Shown here one piece after another: positions 8,227 to 17,384 of a DNA stretch of 64,000 bases (position 1 is its first letter; each line of letters starts with the position of its first letter). The stretch spans positions 1,922,001 through 1,986,000 of the forward strand of contig NZ_CP025228.1 of the NCBI RefSeq assembly GCF_004102025.1. The letters are read 5' to 3'. Made by a program: the position numbers and the translations under genes. Under the pieces are notes generated by a model. It saw only the letters and a program-made list of their open reading frames with translations. It was not told the origin of the DNA and searched no databases. Source of the DNA: Actinomyces qiguomingii (lineage in GTDB: Bacteria; Actinomycetota; Actinomycetes; Actinomycetales; Actinomycetaceae).

Positions 8227-9174
8227 ATGACGTACGACCTGACCACCATCGGTGAGGGACAGATCCGCCTCACCTGCGAACGCGGCGACCGGCTGGCGAC
8301 GGCCCGTTCACTGCGCATGACCGCCGCCGGCTCCGAGGCCAACGTCGCCGGCCTGCTCAGCCAACTGGGCCGCTCCACCGCCTGGGCCTCGAAGCTGCCC
8401 AGGGGCGAGTTGGCCGACCGCATCGCCCTGGAGTACTCCGCCGTCGGCGTGGACATCCGCCACACGGTGATGACTGAGGAAGGCCGCGTGGCCCTGTACT
8501 TCCTCGAGCCGGGCGAGTTTCCGCTGCCGGGCAAAGTCACCTACGACCGGCTGCACACGCCATTTCGCACCATCACGCCGGAGGAGTTCAACTGGGACGC
8601 CCTGCTGGACACCCGCGTCGTCTTCCTTACCGGCATCACCGCCGCGCTCACCCCCGAGACCGCCCGGGTGGTGCGGTACTTCGCCGACGCCGCCGTCGAA
8701 AGGGGCGTGGACCTCGCCCTGGACGTCAACTTCCGCTCACTGCTGTGGAGCGGCGAGCAGGCCCGCGCCACCCTGGAGCCGATTGCGCGCCAATCCTCGA
8801 TCCTGTTCTGCTCGCGCACCGACGCGCGCATCGTGTTCGGCATCGACAAGGCCGACGTGCAGGCCTGCCACGCCCTGCGCGAGGAAATGGGCGTGCCCAC
8901 GGTTGTCTCAACCGACGGCCGCGCCGGCACCTACCTGTCGACGGCGGAGAAAGACCGGACCTTCGAGATCCACTCGGTGCCGGTGATCGACCGGCCCGGT
9001 GCGGGTGACTCCTTCGTTGCCGGCACCCTACACGGCTGGCTGGACGGCGACGTGGAGAAGGGCATCCAGATGGGCACCAAGGTCGCTCAGATAGCGCTGA
9101 CGCACCACGGCGACCTCACACATGTGCGGGCCGGCGAGCTCCAGACCCTCCAGGGCTCGGACATCCTCCGGTGA
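8227..9174 (+). CDS. PfkB-family sugar (acid) kinase, KDG-kinase-like
   Basis: Ribokinase/PfkB-fold kinase of 315 residues expected to phosphorylate the imported sugar acid or a catabolic intermediate with ATP. The N-terminal AAGSEANVAGLLSQLG segment matches PfkB signature 1 and the C-terminal DRPGAGDSFVAG (about 255-266, catalytic base D261) matches signature 2, with Arg-Pro in place of the usual Thr-x. LALDVNFRSLLW (about 163-174) resembles the sugar-acid-contacting segment of 2-keto-3-deoxygluconate kinases, but the true substrate cannot be read from sequence. It follows the epimerase after a 147 bp gap with no gene. An AGAAGGA ribosome site precedes the ATG. With no PTS genes nearby, this kinase probably supplies the phosphate that the UlaABC PTS supplies in E. 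coli. Confidence 0.85.
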   Translation: MTYDLTTIGEGQIRLTCERGDRLATARSLRMTAAGSEANVAGLLSQLGRSTAWASKLPRGELADRIALEYSAVGVDIRHTVMTEEGRVALYFLEPGEFPLPGKVTYDRLHTPFRTITPEEFNWDALLDTRVVFLTGITAALTPETARVVRYFADAAVERGVDLALDVNFRSLLWSGEQARATLEPIARQSSILFCSRTDARIVFGIDKADVQACHALREEMGVPTVVSTDGRAGTYLSTAEKDRTFEIHSVPVIDRPGAGDSFVAGTLHGWLDGDVEKGIQMGTKVAQIALTHHGDLTHVRAGELQTLQGSDILR

Positions 9175-9222
9175 CAAGGCCCCGCACCAGCGTTCATCCT
9201 CCTTCAACGAGATCGGAATGAA

Positions 9223-10614
9223 ATGAGCACACAGACAGCGCAGTCGGCGGCGCCGCAGGGCAGAACCGCCCCTGAGCAGATCGACAATCATCGCCTGACC
9301 GGACACCAGAAGTCGCTTATCAGCATGGCTATTGTGGGCAACGTGTCGGAGTTCTTCGACATGTTTCTCATCGGTTTCATCATAAATCTACTCATCGAGA
9401 CGCCCGGCTGGAACCTGACCGGATTTCAGTCGGGAGTAATCCTGGCAGGCGCGGGCCTGGGCACGGTACTGGGATCGATCACCTGGGGGCGCCTGGCAGA
9501 CGTTTTCGGCCGCAAACACGCCTTCATCTGGTGCATCGTGGTGCTGGTGGTCTTCACTGCGGCCTCGGCAATCACCCCCGTTAACGGCTGGATCCTGCTG
9601 ACCATCTTGCGCACGGGAGTCGGATTCGGTGTCGGAGGCCTGAACATTACCTCCGTGCCCTACGTGCAGGAGTTCGTGCCGGCCAAGCAACGGGGACTGC
9701 TGGCCGGGCTCACGAGTGTGTTCATCCCTGCGGGGATCTTCCTGGGCGGGCTGGTCACCAAGTACCTCGGTGGCCCCGTTGGGTGGCGTGGCTTGATCGC
9801 CATTGGCTGCATCCCCATTGTCCTGTTGGCTTGGACCCGGATCATTCCGGAATCACCGCGCTTCTTGCAGTCAAGGGGGCGGGAGCGCGAGGCCCGGGAG
9901 GCCTACGCCTGGGCCATGGAGATCCCTGTTGAACAGGTGGCCGATCTGCCGGAGCTGCCGCAAAAGTCCTCAGCGTCCTATGCGGTCATCTTCTCCAGGT
10001 ATCCGAAGCAGCTGCTGGTGGTGGCAACAGGATCCTTCTGCTTCATAATGGGCTCATTCACGGTCCAGTCTTGGGGACAGACGCTGCTAGGGCAGTCCTT
10101 CAAGTTCAACGCGGGAACCGTGGCAACCCTGTTCATGTTCGTGTCTCTCGGCGACCTGCTGGGGCGCCTGGGATCGGCCTGGATCTCGGACAAGATCGGA
10201 CGGCGCTGGACCATGTTCGGCTGCGGCATGATTGGCGCGATCGGCGCTCTAATCGCTGCCTTCTCAACGCGGATGGTCACCGGCGATGAGATCGGTAACG
10301 CCGGGTACGTGTTCTTCGCCGGCATCTTCATTGTGATGATGTTCGGCGACGGCGCATTCGGCATCCTCAACGCTTTCGGCGGGGAGCAGTTCCCCACTGA
10401 GGCGCGCTCCACCGGGCTAGGGCTCGGGTACGGCATCGGCGCGATAGCGAAGGTGGTCGGCCCCTACTTTGTGGGCGCCCTGGTGGGCTCGGCCGAGCTC
10501 AGCCATGAAGTGGTGTTCGTGCCCTTCATTATCTTTGCGATGCTGCTGTTCCTGGGCGGAGTGACCTATCTATTCGCGCGCGAGACCAAGGGTGCCTCCC
10601 TGGAGGACATCTAG
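9223..10614 (+). CDS. MFS sugar / sugar-acid importer
   Basis: Major facilitator of 463 residues with about 12 hydrophobic segments. The inter-helix 2-3 loop GRLADVFGRK, the PESPRFLQSRGR segment after helix 6 and LGRLGSAWISDKIGRR in the second half are hallmarks of the sugar porter and aromatic-acid symporter branches. It is the last gene of the operon and most likely imports the substrate of the upstream enzymes by proton symport. The N-terminal 30 residues are polar and Gln-rich. A perfect 15 bp hairpin follows the stop immediately, closing the transcript. Confidence 0.87.
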   Translation: MSTQTAQSAAPQGRTAPEQIDNHRLTGHQKSLISMAIVGNVSEFFDMFLIGFIINLLIETPGWNLTGFQSGVILAGAGLGTVLGSITWGRLADVFGRKHAFIWCIVVLVVFTAASAITPVNGWILLTILRTGVGFGVGGLNITSVPYVQEFVPAKQRGLLAGLTSVFIPAGIFLGGLVTKYLGGPVGWRGLIAIGCIPIVLLAWTRIIPESPRFLQSRGREREAREAYAWAMEIPVEQVADLPELPQKSSASYAVIFSRYPKQLLVVATGSFCFIMGSFTVQSWGQTLLGQSFKFNAGTVATLFMFVSLGDLLGRLGSAWISDKIGRRWTMFGCGMIGAIGALIAAFSTRMVTGDEIGNAGYVFFAGIFIVMMFGDGAFGILNAFGGEQFPTEARSTGLGLGYGIGAIAKVVGPYFVGALVGSAELSHEVVFVPFIIFAMLLFLGGVTYLFARETKGASLEDI

Positions 10615-10620
10615 CGTCGT

Positions 10621-10654
10621 GTCGTGGCCGCGGTCCGCCGACCGCGGCCACGAC
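10621..10654 (+). terminator. Strong hairpin terminator after the sugar-acid operon
   Basis: Perfect 15 bp arms (10621-10635 and 10640-10654, outer sequence GTCGTGGCCGCGGTC) with a CGCC loop, seven bases after the MFS stop codon. No U-tract follows, which is common in high-GC actinobacteria. Confidence 0.8.
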
Positions 10655-10739
10655 AGCGCATCACGTTGCCAACCGCCAACACCCTCAAACCGGAAGAGCC
10701 ACATTCCGCAGCTCACGAGTAAACGACCCGGAACAGACC

Positions 10740-10777
10740 AGACCCCGCGGTAGCCGCAGTAGGCAAAAACGGGGTCT
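10740..10777 (-). terminator. Candidate terminator downstream of nusB
   Basis: Arms AGACCCCG (10740-10747) and CGGGGTCT (10770-10777) flank a 22-base loop, just past the nusB stop. The stem is short (8 bp) but perfect. Confidence 0.5.
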
Positions 10778-10792
10778 ATGGACGAGTCGAAT

Positions 10793-11326
10793 TCAGCGTA
10801 GCGTGTCGGCCAGGTCGCCGATGCGGCCCAGCAGCCCGTTGAGGAAGCGGGGGGAGTCGTCGGTCGACAGCATGCGAGCAAGGGTGATCGCCTCGTCGAC
10901 GGCTACCGGCCCATCGACATCGTCATTCCAGACGATTTCCCAGGTGGCCAGGCGCGCTATGGCCCGGTCCGTGGCCGGCATGCGGCTGAGCACCCACCCG
11001 TGGGAGTAGGTTTCTATGGTCTCGTCAATCTCGGCCAGATGGTCGGCGACGCCGGCCAGCGCCTGGCGGGTGTAGGCGGGCGCCTCGGTGTGATTGGCGG
11101 AGTGGAAGGCCCGCTCGGCGGCTAATTCCCGGAGGTTCTGCACCCCGGATGGTCCGGCCAGTAGGCCGCGCTGGTCGGCCTCGAAGAGTACCTCCACGGC
11201 ACGCCGCCGCGCCTTGGTGCGTGCGGTGACCGGGTATTTGGGGCGCTCGCCCTTGGCGGGAGCACCGTCATCATCCAGTGGCTCCGCGGCGGCGTCGGGC
11301 TCCGATACCGGCATAGATTCGGTCAT
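10793..11326 (-). CDS. nusB: Transcription antitermination protein NusB
   Basis: NusB pairs with NusE (S10) and binds boxA of rRNA transcripts for antitermination. The 177-residue protein has the NusB helical domain from about residue 33 (TARTKARRRAVEVLFEADQRG) to the C-terminus (STDDSPRFLNGLLGRIGDLA), preceded by about 30 acidic, disordered-looking residues. It starts 6 nt after the efp stop, the usual efp-nusB pairing of Gram-positive bacteria. Nothing unusual apart from the extended N-terminus. Confidence 0.95.
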   Translation of the reverse strand: MTESMPVSEPDAAAEPLDDDGAPAKGERPKYPVTARTKARRRAVEVLFEADQRGLLAGPSGVQNLRELAAERAFHSANHTEAPAYTRQALAGVADHLAEIDETIETYSHGWVLSRMPATDRAIARLATWEIVWNDDVDGPVAVDEAITLARMLSTDDSPRFLNGLLGRIGDLADTLR

Positions 11327-11332
11327 CGGCGG

Positions 11333-11896
11333 TCAGTCGGTGACGCGCGAGATGTAGGAGCGGGAGCGGGTGTCGACCTTGACCTTGTCGCCGATGTTGA
11401 GGAACAGCGGGACCTGGATCTCGGCACCGGTCTCCAGTGTGGCGGGCTTGGTGCCCGCAGAGGAGCGGTCGCCCTGCAGTCCAGGCTCGGTGTGGGAGAT
11501 GGTCAGCACCACGGCAGCCGGCAGTTCCACGAACAGCACTGTCTCCTCATGGAAGGCGACAATCACGTCCTGGCCCTCCAGCATGAGATCGGCCGACTGC
11601 CCGACCACATCGGCCGAAACATAGGTCTGCTCATAGGTCTTGACGTCCATGAAGACGAAGTCGTCGCCGTCCTTGTAGGAGAACTGCATGTCACGCCGGT
11701 CGACTGTGGCGGTCTCAACCTTGAGACCGGCGTTGAAGGTCCGGTCGACCGTCTTGCCGGACAGAACGTTCTTGATCTTGGTGCGCACGAAGGCGGGGCC
11801 CTTGCCCGGCTTGACGTGCTGGAACTCGACCACCTGCCACAGCTGCCCCTCCAGGTTGAGCACCATGCCGTTCTTCAGGTCGTTCGTCGTTGCCAC
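11333..11896 (-). CDS. efp: Translation elongation factor P
   Basis: EF-P relieves ribosome stalling at polyproline stretches. The 187-residue protein begins [20 protein letters not shown], with the lysine-tipped loop [12 protein letters not shown] at about residues 29-40 and the family C-terminus [18 protein letters not shown]. The start is a GTG at 11896, preceded by AAGGA with 7 nt spacing; the longer reading back to 12013 is rejected. Many proteins in this window are proline-rich (SecD linker, surface protein repeats), consistent with a need for EF-P. Confidence 0.96.
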   Translation of the reverse strand: MATTNDLKNGMVLNLEGQLWQVVEFQHVKPGKGPAFVRTKIKNVLSGKTVDRTFNAGLKVETATVDRRDMQFSYKDGDDFVFMDVKTYEQTYVSADVVGQSADLMLEGQDVIVAFHEETVLFVELPAAVVLTISHTEPGLQGDRSSAGTKPATLETGAEIQVPLFLNIGDKVKVDTRSRSYISRVTD

Positions 11897-12018
11897 GTGC
11901 GGTTCCTTACTCGCTAGGGGATGTCGAAGTCTTAGACCGCACAAGCTTACCGCCCTGATCCGGCAGTGCTCGGGCAGATGCCTGTCATGCCCGTCACGAG
12001 CGGGATGCCGCAACCACT

Positions 12019-12699
12019 TCAGGTTATTTCAGCCGACCTGGGTGGGTGGAGGGCATGCAGATCTCCCAGGCGGGCCAAGGTGGCGTAACGCTGTTCGGCA
12101 TAGGGCAGGGAGACCTCCAACAGGAACTCGGCCATACGGTCCTGCCCTTGGCGGGCCAGCTGCGCGGCGAGGGAGCGGATATCATCGGGGTGCCGGTTCT
12201 GGCTCATCTTGGCCTTGCCCCGGACCCGCTCGATGCCGACCTCGACCGCCACGATCGCTCGCGCCATCCGCTCGAGCTTCTCCTCCCCTACCGCACCGAG
12301 CACGTCATCGGACTCATACAGCTCGGTAAGTCGACGCGCAGCTCGTAGGGCCGCCTGGGGGTCGGGGTCGATATGCACCGGCCCCCACACGTGCAAGGTG
12401 ATGTAGTCCCAAGTGGGCACGTTCGCCTGAATCGCATTAGTGGCGTACCAGCTCGGTGAAACGTAGGCGTCTACGTCGTCGAAGATTACCATGGCGCCGC
12501 CGGTGATCGGCTCGCGCACCTGCGGGTTGTTGCGCACCAGATGGGTGACCAGCGTGCCGCGCTCGGTATCCCGGTAGAAGGGCACGAGCGTGGCCTGCGG
12601 CGCGTCGTCGTGCACGGTGATGAGATTGCCCACGCGGGGGCGGGCAAGCATCGCGGTGGCGTAATCATCGGGGAGCTCGAAATGCCCGGGCACGTACAT
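12019..12699 (-). CDS. PaiB-like FMN-binding split-barrel protein
   Basis: 226-residue protein of the PaiB / FMN-binding negative transcriptional regulator family: MYVPGHFEL at the start, [12 protein letters not shown] (about residues 77-88), [13 protein letters not shown] (about 93-105) and the C-terminal [15 protein letters not shown]. subtilis PaiB lowers expression of sporulation and protease genes, but the biochemical role of most members is unknown; the fold is a flavin-binding split barrel. The gene lies 4 nt after the AroK-like gene's stop, between the shikimate genes and efp, so it is probably co-transcribed with them. Confidence 0.88.
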   Translation of the reverse strand: MYVPGHFELPDDYATAMLARPRVGNLITVHDDAPQATLVPFYRDTERGTLVTHLVRNNPQVREPITGGAMVIFDDVDAYVSPSWYATNAIQANVPTWDYITLHVWGPVHIDPDPQAALRAARRLTELYESDDVLGAVGEEKLERMARAIVAVEVGIERVRGKAKMSQNRHPDDIRSLAAQLARQGQDRMAEFLLEVSLPYAEQRYATLARLGDLHALHPPRSAEIT

Positions 12700-12703
12700 G
12701 AGG

Positions 12704-13261
12704 TCACTTTATGGCGTGACCGGTCACCCGGTCGAGGTCGTTCCGGTCTAGTATCGCGGCGGCGGCCTGGGCGGGGGTGGTCTCGGTGGTGTCGACGACG
12801 ACGGCGCTCACGTCCGCGCACGCCTCCTCGCGCTGGCGCAGCATGTGTATGAAGGCCTGGTGGACATTGCCCAGGGCCACCGACCGGGGGGCGTCCAGGC
12901 CATTGCGGGTGGCCAGGCGTCGCGCGGCGGCCGTCAGATGGACCAGGCGCGCGCCGTCGGTCTCGGCCCGCTTCAGGGCACTGCGTATCTCCGAGTCGCC
13001 CAGGCAACCGGATCCGAGGGCCACAACGGCACCTTCCCCGAGGGCCCGGTCTATGGCCGCCAGGGCGGTGGCCGTCTCGGCGCGCCGGTAGCGCTCCTCC
13101 CCAACAGCTACCAGGGCAATGTCCGCAGAGGTTCCCAGCACTCTGGCCGTCTCCTGTCCGACGTCCACCAGCATCGCCCCGGTGGCCTGCGCCAGGGCCC
13201 GGCCAACACTGGAACAGCCCGCACCGGGAACACCGATCAGCACCACCCCGGAGGATTTCAC
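12704..13261 (-). CDS. Degenerate shikimate-kinase-like protein lacking the P-loop lysine
   Basis: 185-residue P-loop-like protein whose N-terminus reads VVLIGVPGAGCSSVG: the Walker A motif G-x-P-G-x-G-K-S has Cys16 where the catalytic lysine should be. The rest follows the shikimate kinase layout: a VDVGQE stretch where the D-x-D site should be, VVALGSGCLG in place of the G-G-G substrate loop, and DGARLVHLTA before the lid region. It is therefore probably not an active ATP-dependent shikimate kinase. An intact AroK domain is fused to AroB immediately upstream (4 bp overlap). Possibly a regulatory or scaffolding paralogue. Confidence 0.75.
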   Translation of the reverse strand: MKSSGVVLIGVPGAGCSSVGRALAQATGAMLVDVGQETARVLGTSADIALVAVGEERYRRAETATALAAIDRALGEGAVVALGSGCLGDSEIRSALKRAETDGARLVHLTAAARRLATRNGLDAPRSVALGNVHQAFIHMLRQREEACADVSAVVVDTTETTPAQAAAAILDRNDLDRVTGHAIK

Positions 13262-15123
13262 TCCGGGCCTCCGGGGACCGAGTCCCCCTTAGGGGCTGCC
13301 GTGACCGCCTCATGGGCGGCGCGCAGCACCTCCAGGGAGGGCCTGACACCGCGCACGGGTTTGGTGATGTCCTCCAATAGCACCATGCGCAGCCTGCCGG
13401 CACGCGCCTTCTTATCCGCGGTCATAGCCGCGTGCAGTGCCTGAAAGGCATCCGCGCCTTCGGGGAATGCCACCGGCAGGCCGGCGGCGCTAAAGGCGCG
13501 CCGGTGCAGCGCCAGCGCCTCGGCATCCAGATATCCCAGCCGGTGCGAGACCTCGGCGGCAAAGACGCAGCCAACGGCGACCGCCTCGCCGTGCCGCCAG
13601 GTGTAACCGGTGACCTTCTCGATGGCGTGCGCATAGGTGTGCCCGTAGTTGAGGATCTCCCGCAGACCGGATTCGGCTAGATCCTCCCCTACCACGCAGG
13701 CCTTGACCGCCACTGAACGGGTCACCAACTCGCAGATCCCCGGTGAGTGAGCGGTCGGCGGGATCGGCTCGGCCAGCACCCGGTCCAGGATCACCGGGTC
13801 GGCGATGAATCCGCATTTGACGACCTCCCCCATACCGGCACGCAGCTCCGGTGCGGGCAGCGTCACCAGGTGGCCCAGGTCGGCGATCACGGCGGCAGGA
13901 GGGTGAAAGGCGCCAACCAGGTTCTTGCCGGAGTCGGTGTCTATGCCGGTCTTGCCCCCAACGGCGGCATCCACCATCGCCAGCAGGCTGGTGGGCACCT
14001 GCACGACCGGCACGCCACGCAGCCAGGTGGCCGCGGCGAATCCCGCCAGGTCGGTGGCAGCCCCGCCTCCGACGCCGACCAGGCAGCCGTCCCGTCCCAT
14101 GCGTAAGGCACCCAACTGCTCCCAGATCTCGTTCAGTACGGTGGCCTTCTTGGCGCTCTCCCCATCCGGTACCTCAATACGGCTCACCCGTAGACCTGCC
14201 CTATTCAGGGCGGTCGCATAGTCGGCGGCGACCCCGGCCAGGGCCTGGGCATGCACCAGTGCCACCCCGCCGCCCCCCGCACCGGGCGCCTCCAGGACGG
14301 CGCGGGTGACGGCTTCGGTCAGGCCCGATCCGATAACCACGTCATAGGGGCGCGCCGCGGTGCTGGCCGGAACGGTGATCCGGGTGATGCCGTCCTCGTG
14401 CCGCGGCCGGGTTGCGGCCTGCCGAGGGGCACGGTCGGTGGCGCAAACGGGTGCCAGTGCGGCTGCGGCCTGAGACGGAGCCGCACCCAGGGAGACCAGC
14501 ACCAGCGCGGCCACCTGCTCCGGGGTGAGTCCGTCGGTGGGAACGGAGATGGTGGCAACCTGCCGATATAACTCGGCGCGCTCGGCGTGCAGGGTCTCCA
14601 TGCGGGCAAGCACATCGATGGCTACGTCGTCTCGGGCGGCCGCGGTGGCATCGGAGTCGGCGGTGGTGCAGGCACGACCGATCAGCGGGCGGCCTGCGCC
14701 GTCACCCACATGGGCGGCCGCGGTGGCGGGGGTGGCCACCAGATGCACGACTATGCGGCCGCGCAGCAGACGGCGGTTCTCCTCCCGCAGCACGGCTCCG
14801 CCTCCGAGCGCCACCACCCCCTGGGCGGCGGCCTCGCCGCTGAGCACCGCCCGCAGGGCGCGGGACTCCCGTTCCCGGAAACCGTCCTCCCCCTCGGTCG
14901 CGAAGATCTCGGGAATAGTCATGCGGGCGCGACGACGGATCTCCGCATCCGTGTCGGTGACCTGCACTCCCAAGGCGGTTGCCAGTAGGCGGGCCACCGT
15001 GGTCTTGCCGGATCCGGGCAGCCCGACCAGTATGAGCGGCAACTGGTCGGCGTTGACGACGGTGTCGGTTCGTACCATGCCGCCCGAAGGGCGGGAGTGA
15101 GTGGTGGAAACCATGGGATTCAT
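13258..15123 (-). CDS. aroKB: AroK-AroB fusion: shikimate kinase plus 3-dehydroquinate synthase
   Basis: Bifunctional 621-residue protein. Residues about 28-205 form shikimate kinase: P-loop LVGLPGSGKTTVARLL (Lys40), D-x-D (TDTDAEIRRR) and the GGGAVL loop. After a roughly 50-residue Ala/Pro-rich linker, residues about 255-605 form 3-dehydroquinate synthase (AroB): GVGGGAATDLAGFAAATWLRG, PTSLLAMVDAAVGGKTGID, NYGHTYAHAIE and RHGEAVAVG, with metal and NAD sites intact. The start is placed at 15123, where AAGGAG sits 9 nt upstream; an alternative start at 15171 would overlap aroC. The two activities are usually separate in related genomes, so the fusion is notable. The downstream gene encodes a second, degenerate AroK-like protein. 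Confidence 0.93.
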   Translation of the reverse strand: MNPMVSTTHSRPSGGMVRTDTVVNADQLPLILVGLPGSGKTTVARLLATALGVQVTDTDAEIRRRARMTIPEIFATEGEDGFRERESRALRAVLSGEAAAQGVVALGGGAVLREENRRLLRGRIVVHLVATPATAAAHVGDGAGRPLIGRACTTADSDATAAARDDVAIDVLARMETLHAERAELYRQVATISVPTDGLTPEQVAALVLVSLGAAPSQAAAALAPVCATDRAPRQAATRPRHEDGITRITVPASTAARPYDVVIGSGLTEAVTRAVLEAPGAGGGGVALVHAQALAGVAADYATALNRAGLRVSRIEVPDGESAKKATVLNEIWEQLGALRMGRDGCLVGVGGGAATDLAGFAAATWLRGVPVVQVPTSLLAMVDAAVGGKTGIDTDSGKNLVGAFHPPAAVIADLGHLVTLPAPELRAGMGEVVKCGFIADPVILDRVLAEPIPPTAHSPGICELVTRSVAVKACVVGEDLAESGLREILNYGHTYAHAIEKVTGYTWRHGEAVAVGCVFAAEVSHRLGYLDAEALALHRRAFSAAGLPVAFPEGADAFQALHAAMTADKKARAGRLRMVLLEDITKPVRGVRPSLEVLRAAHEAVTAAPKGDSVPGGPE

Positions 15124-15164
15124 GGGTAACGACTCCTTCGGCGTATGGGTGATCGTGGAACCGG

Positions 15165-16385
15165 TTACCAACGGGTGCGTTCGGACACGTGAGCGAGATA
15201 GCCGGCCAGGTTGCGACGCACCTCCGCCAGCGAGTCCCCACCGGTCTTGTCCAGCAGGGCCTGTGCCAGTACCAACGCCACCATCGCCTCGGCGATCACG
15301 GCGCCAGGGACCACTGCGGTGGTGTCGGAGCGCTGATGCAGCCCGGTAGCGGGTTCACCATCGGCCAGGTCTACGGTGCGCAGAGCACGGGGAACGGTGG
15401 ATATGGGCTTGTAGGCGGCCCGCACCCTTACGTCGGCGCCGTTGCTGATGCCTCCCTCAATGCCGCCGGCCCGGTTGGTGGCGCGCACCACCCGTCCGGA
15501 ATCCAATCCGAGAATCTCATCATGTGCGCTCGAGCCCCGACGTGAAGCCTCGGCGAAGCCGTCACCGATCTCCACTCCCTTGACCGCCTGAATGCCCATC
15601 AGTGCCCCGGCCAAACGAGCATCGAGGCGACGGTCGGCCTGCACGTGGGTGCCCAGGCCTATGGGCACGCCGGTGGCGATCACCTCAACGACGCCACCGA
15701 GCGTGTCCCCGGCCTTCCGGGCGGCGTCGATCTCGGCGATCATTGCGGCGCTGGTGGCGGGGTCGGTGCAGCGCACCGGATCGTCGGTTAGCCGCTGCTC
15801 GTCCTCGGCGGTGGGCGCCGGCACGGCCTGCGGCAGTTCGACGGCGCCGATGCGCACCACATGGCTGACCAGACGAATACCGGCTACTTGCTCCAGCAGT
15901 GCCTCGGCGACGGCGCCCAGAGCCACCCGGGCGGCGGTCTCACGGGCGGAGGCGCGCTCCAGGACGGGCCGGGCGTCGGGGAGGTCATATTTGAGCATGC
16001 CGGCTAAGTCGGCATGGCCCGGACGTGGCCGGGTCAGCGGCAGGTTGCGGGCGATCTCGCGTTCGTCACCGGTGCCCGCGTGCTTGCGCAGGGCGGATTC
16101 GGGGACCGGGTCGGCGCTCATGACGGTGGACCACTTGGGCCACTCCGAGTTGCCGATACGCAAGGCAATGGGGCTGCCCAGGGTGCGGCCGTGGCGTATA
16201 CCGCCGAGGATCGTCAGCTCGTCGGCCTCGAAGTTTTGGCGGGCGCCGCGCCCGTGACCCCTGCGGCGGCGCGCCAGGGCGGCCCGGATTTGCGCGCTTG
16301 TGATTTCTACGCCCGCAGGCACACCTTCCAGGACGGCGGTTAGCGCCTCGCCGTGGGATTCACCGGCGGTCATCCATCGCAGCAT
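15165..16385 (-). CDS. aroC: Chorismate synthase
   Basis: Converts EPSP to chorismate using reduced FMN. The start at 16385 gives [15 protein letters not shown], the standard actinobacterial N-terminus, 406 residues; an upstream start at 16421 would overlap aroE. Further signatures are [16 protein letters not shown] (about 44-59), [14 protein letters not shown] (about 112-125) and [20 protein letters not shown] (about 311-330). It lies 7 nt after the aroE stop and is followed by aroKB, so aroE, aroC and aroKB form one transcription unit. Confidence 0.96.
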   Translation of the reverse strand: MLRWMTAGESHGEALTAVLEGVPAGVEITSAQIRAALARRRRGHGRGARQNFEADELTILGGIRHGRTLGSPIALRIGNSEWPKWSTVMSADPVPESALRKHAGTGDEREIARNLPLTRPRPGHADLAGMLKYDLPDARPVLERASARETAARVALGAVAEALLEQVAGIRLVSHVVRIGAVELPQAVPAPTAEDEQRLTDDPVRCTDPATSAAMIAEIDAARKAGDTLGGVVEVIATGVPIGLGTHVQADRRLDARLAGALMGIQAVKGVEIGDGFAEASRRGSSAHDEILGLDSGRVVRATNRAGGIEGGISNGADVRVRAAYKPISTVPRALRTVDLADGEPATGLHQRSDTTAVVPGAVIAEAMVALVLAQALLDKTGGDSLAEVRRNLAGYLAHVSERTRW

Positions 16386-16392
16386 AGGCCGA

Positions 16393-17379
16393 TCATCCCA
16401 TGCTCGGGGCGGCCGCGTCATCGTCGTTCAACCCGATGCGGTCGGCCAGTGCGCGCATCAGCGCGTGTCGCATGGCGGATAATTCGGGGGTACGGCCAGT
16501 GATGAGCCTGACCTGCGGCACCGCCTGGTGCAGCAGCATGAGCCAGCCGGGGGCCACAGACCCGCCACCGTTACGCCACGCGTCCGCCAACGGGGTGGGC
16601 CAGGGCGCATAGACGACGTCGAGCAGGATGGCCGCCGTCACCTTCCTTCTTCCGGCCATGGCGGTGCTTATCGGGGCTGCCAGCGTATTCGCGGCGCCCG
16701 CGGGCAGGGTTGAGATGACGATGTCCGCTCCGGCCGCCGTCGTAGCGACCTCGAGATCGGAATCGGAGCGACCGGGCCGCCAGTTCAAGGCGGTGACCTC
16801 CAGTCCCATGCGGTGGGCCGCGGCCAGGGCCCGGCCGGGTCCGGCGTGGCGACGGGCGGCGATGGTGATATCGGTGGCGCCGAGCTCGGCCAGGGCGGCC
16901 AGCGCGGAGCAGGCGGTCGCCCCGGAGCCGAGCACGACGCCGCGTACCGGCACTGCGGCACAGGGATCGGGTCCGGGGCGACCGCGGGTCTCCCGTAAGG
17001 CGCCAACTATGCCGGCGACATCGGTGTTGAAGCCCGCCAGCAGGGCCCGGCCCCGTCCGGGACGTTGGGCGACAACGGTGTTGACGGCCCCGATCGTGGC
17101 GGCCAGCGGATCGATCACGTCCAGTCGCGGCACCAGGGTCTGCTTGTGCGGCATGGTGACGCTGAGCCCCTCCCAGATCGGATCGGCCAAGGCCGGCGCC
17201 GCCACCTCATCCAGCAGGTCGGGCAGGCCTGCTGGCGTGATCTCACGGCGTTCATAGACCCAGTCGTCCAAACCGAGGGTGGCGTAGGCGGCCAGATGCA
17301 GCACCGGTGAAAGTGAGTGCGCAACCGGTGATCCGATGACGGCCGCCCGGTGGCGGGCGGCACCGGAGGTGGTGGGCAT
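16393..17379 (-). CDS. aroE: Shikimate dehydrogenase
   Basis: NADPH-dependent reduction of 3-dehydroshikimate. The 328-residue protein shows the substrate loop [14 protein letters not shown] (about residues 15-28), the catalytic Lys in SVTMPHK (about 73-79), [15 protein letters not shown] (about 116-124) and the nucleotide-binding GSGATA segment. It is somewhat longer than typical AroE (about 270-290) because of Pro/Arg-rich insertions. It starts 5 nt after the mltG stop. Confidence 0.95.
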   Translation of the reverse strand: MPTTSGAARHRAAVIGSPVAHSLSPVLHLAAYATLGLDDWVYERREITPAGLPDLLDEVAAPALADPIWEGLSVTMPHKQTLVPRLDVIDPLAATIGAVNTVVAQRPGRGRALLAGFNTDVAGIVGALRETRGRPGPDPCAAVPVRGVVLGSGATACSALAALAELGATDITIAARRHAGPGRALAAAHRMGLEVTALNWRPGRSDSDLEVATTAAGADIVISTLPAGAANTLAAPISTAMAGRRKVTAAILLDVVYAPWPTPLADAWRNGGGSVAPGWLMLLHQAVPQVRLITGRTPELSAMRHALMRALADRIGLNDDDAAAPSMG

Positions 17380-17384
17380 GACAG

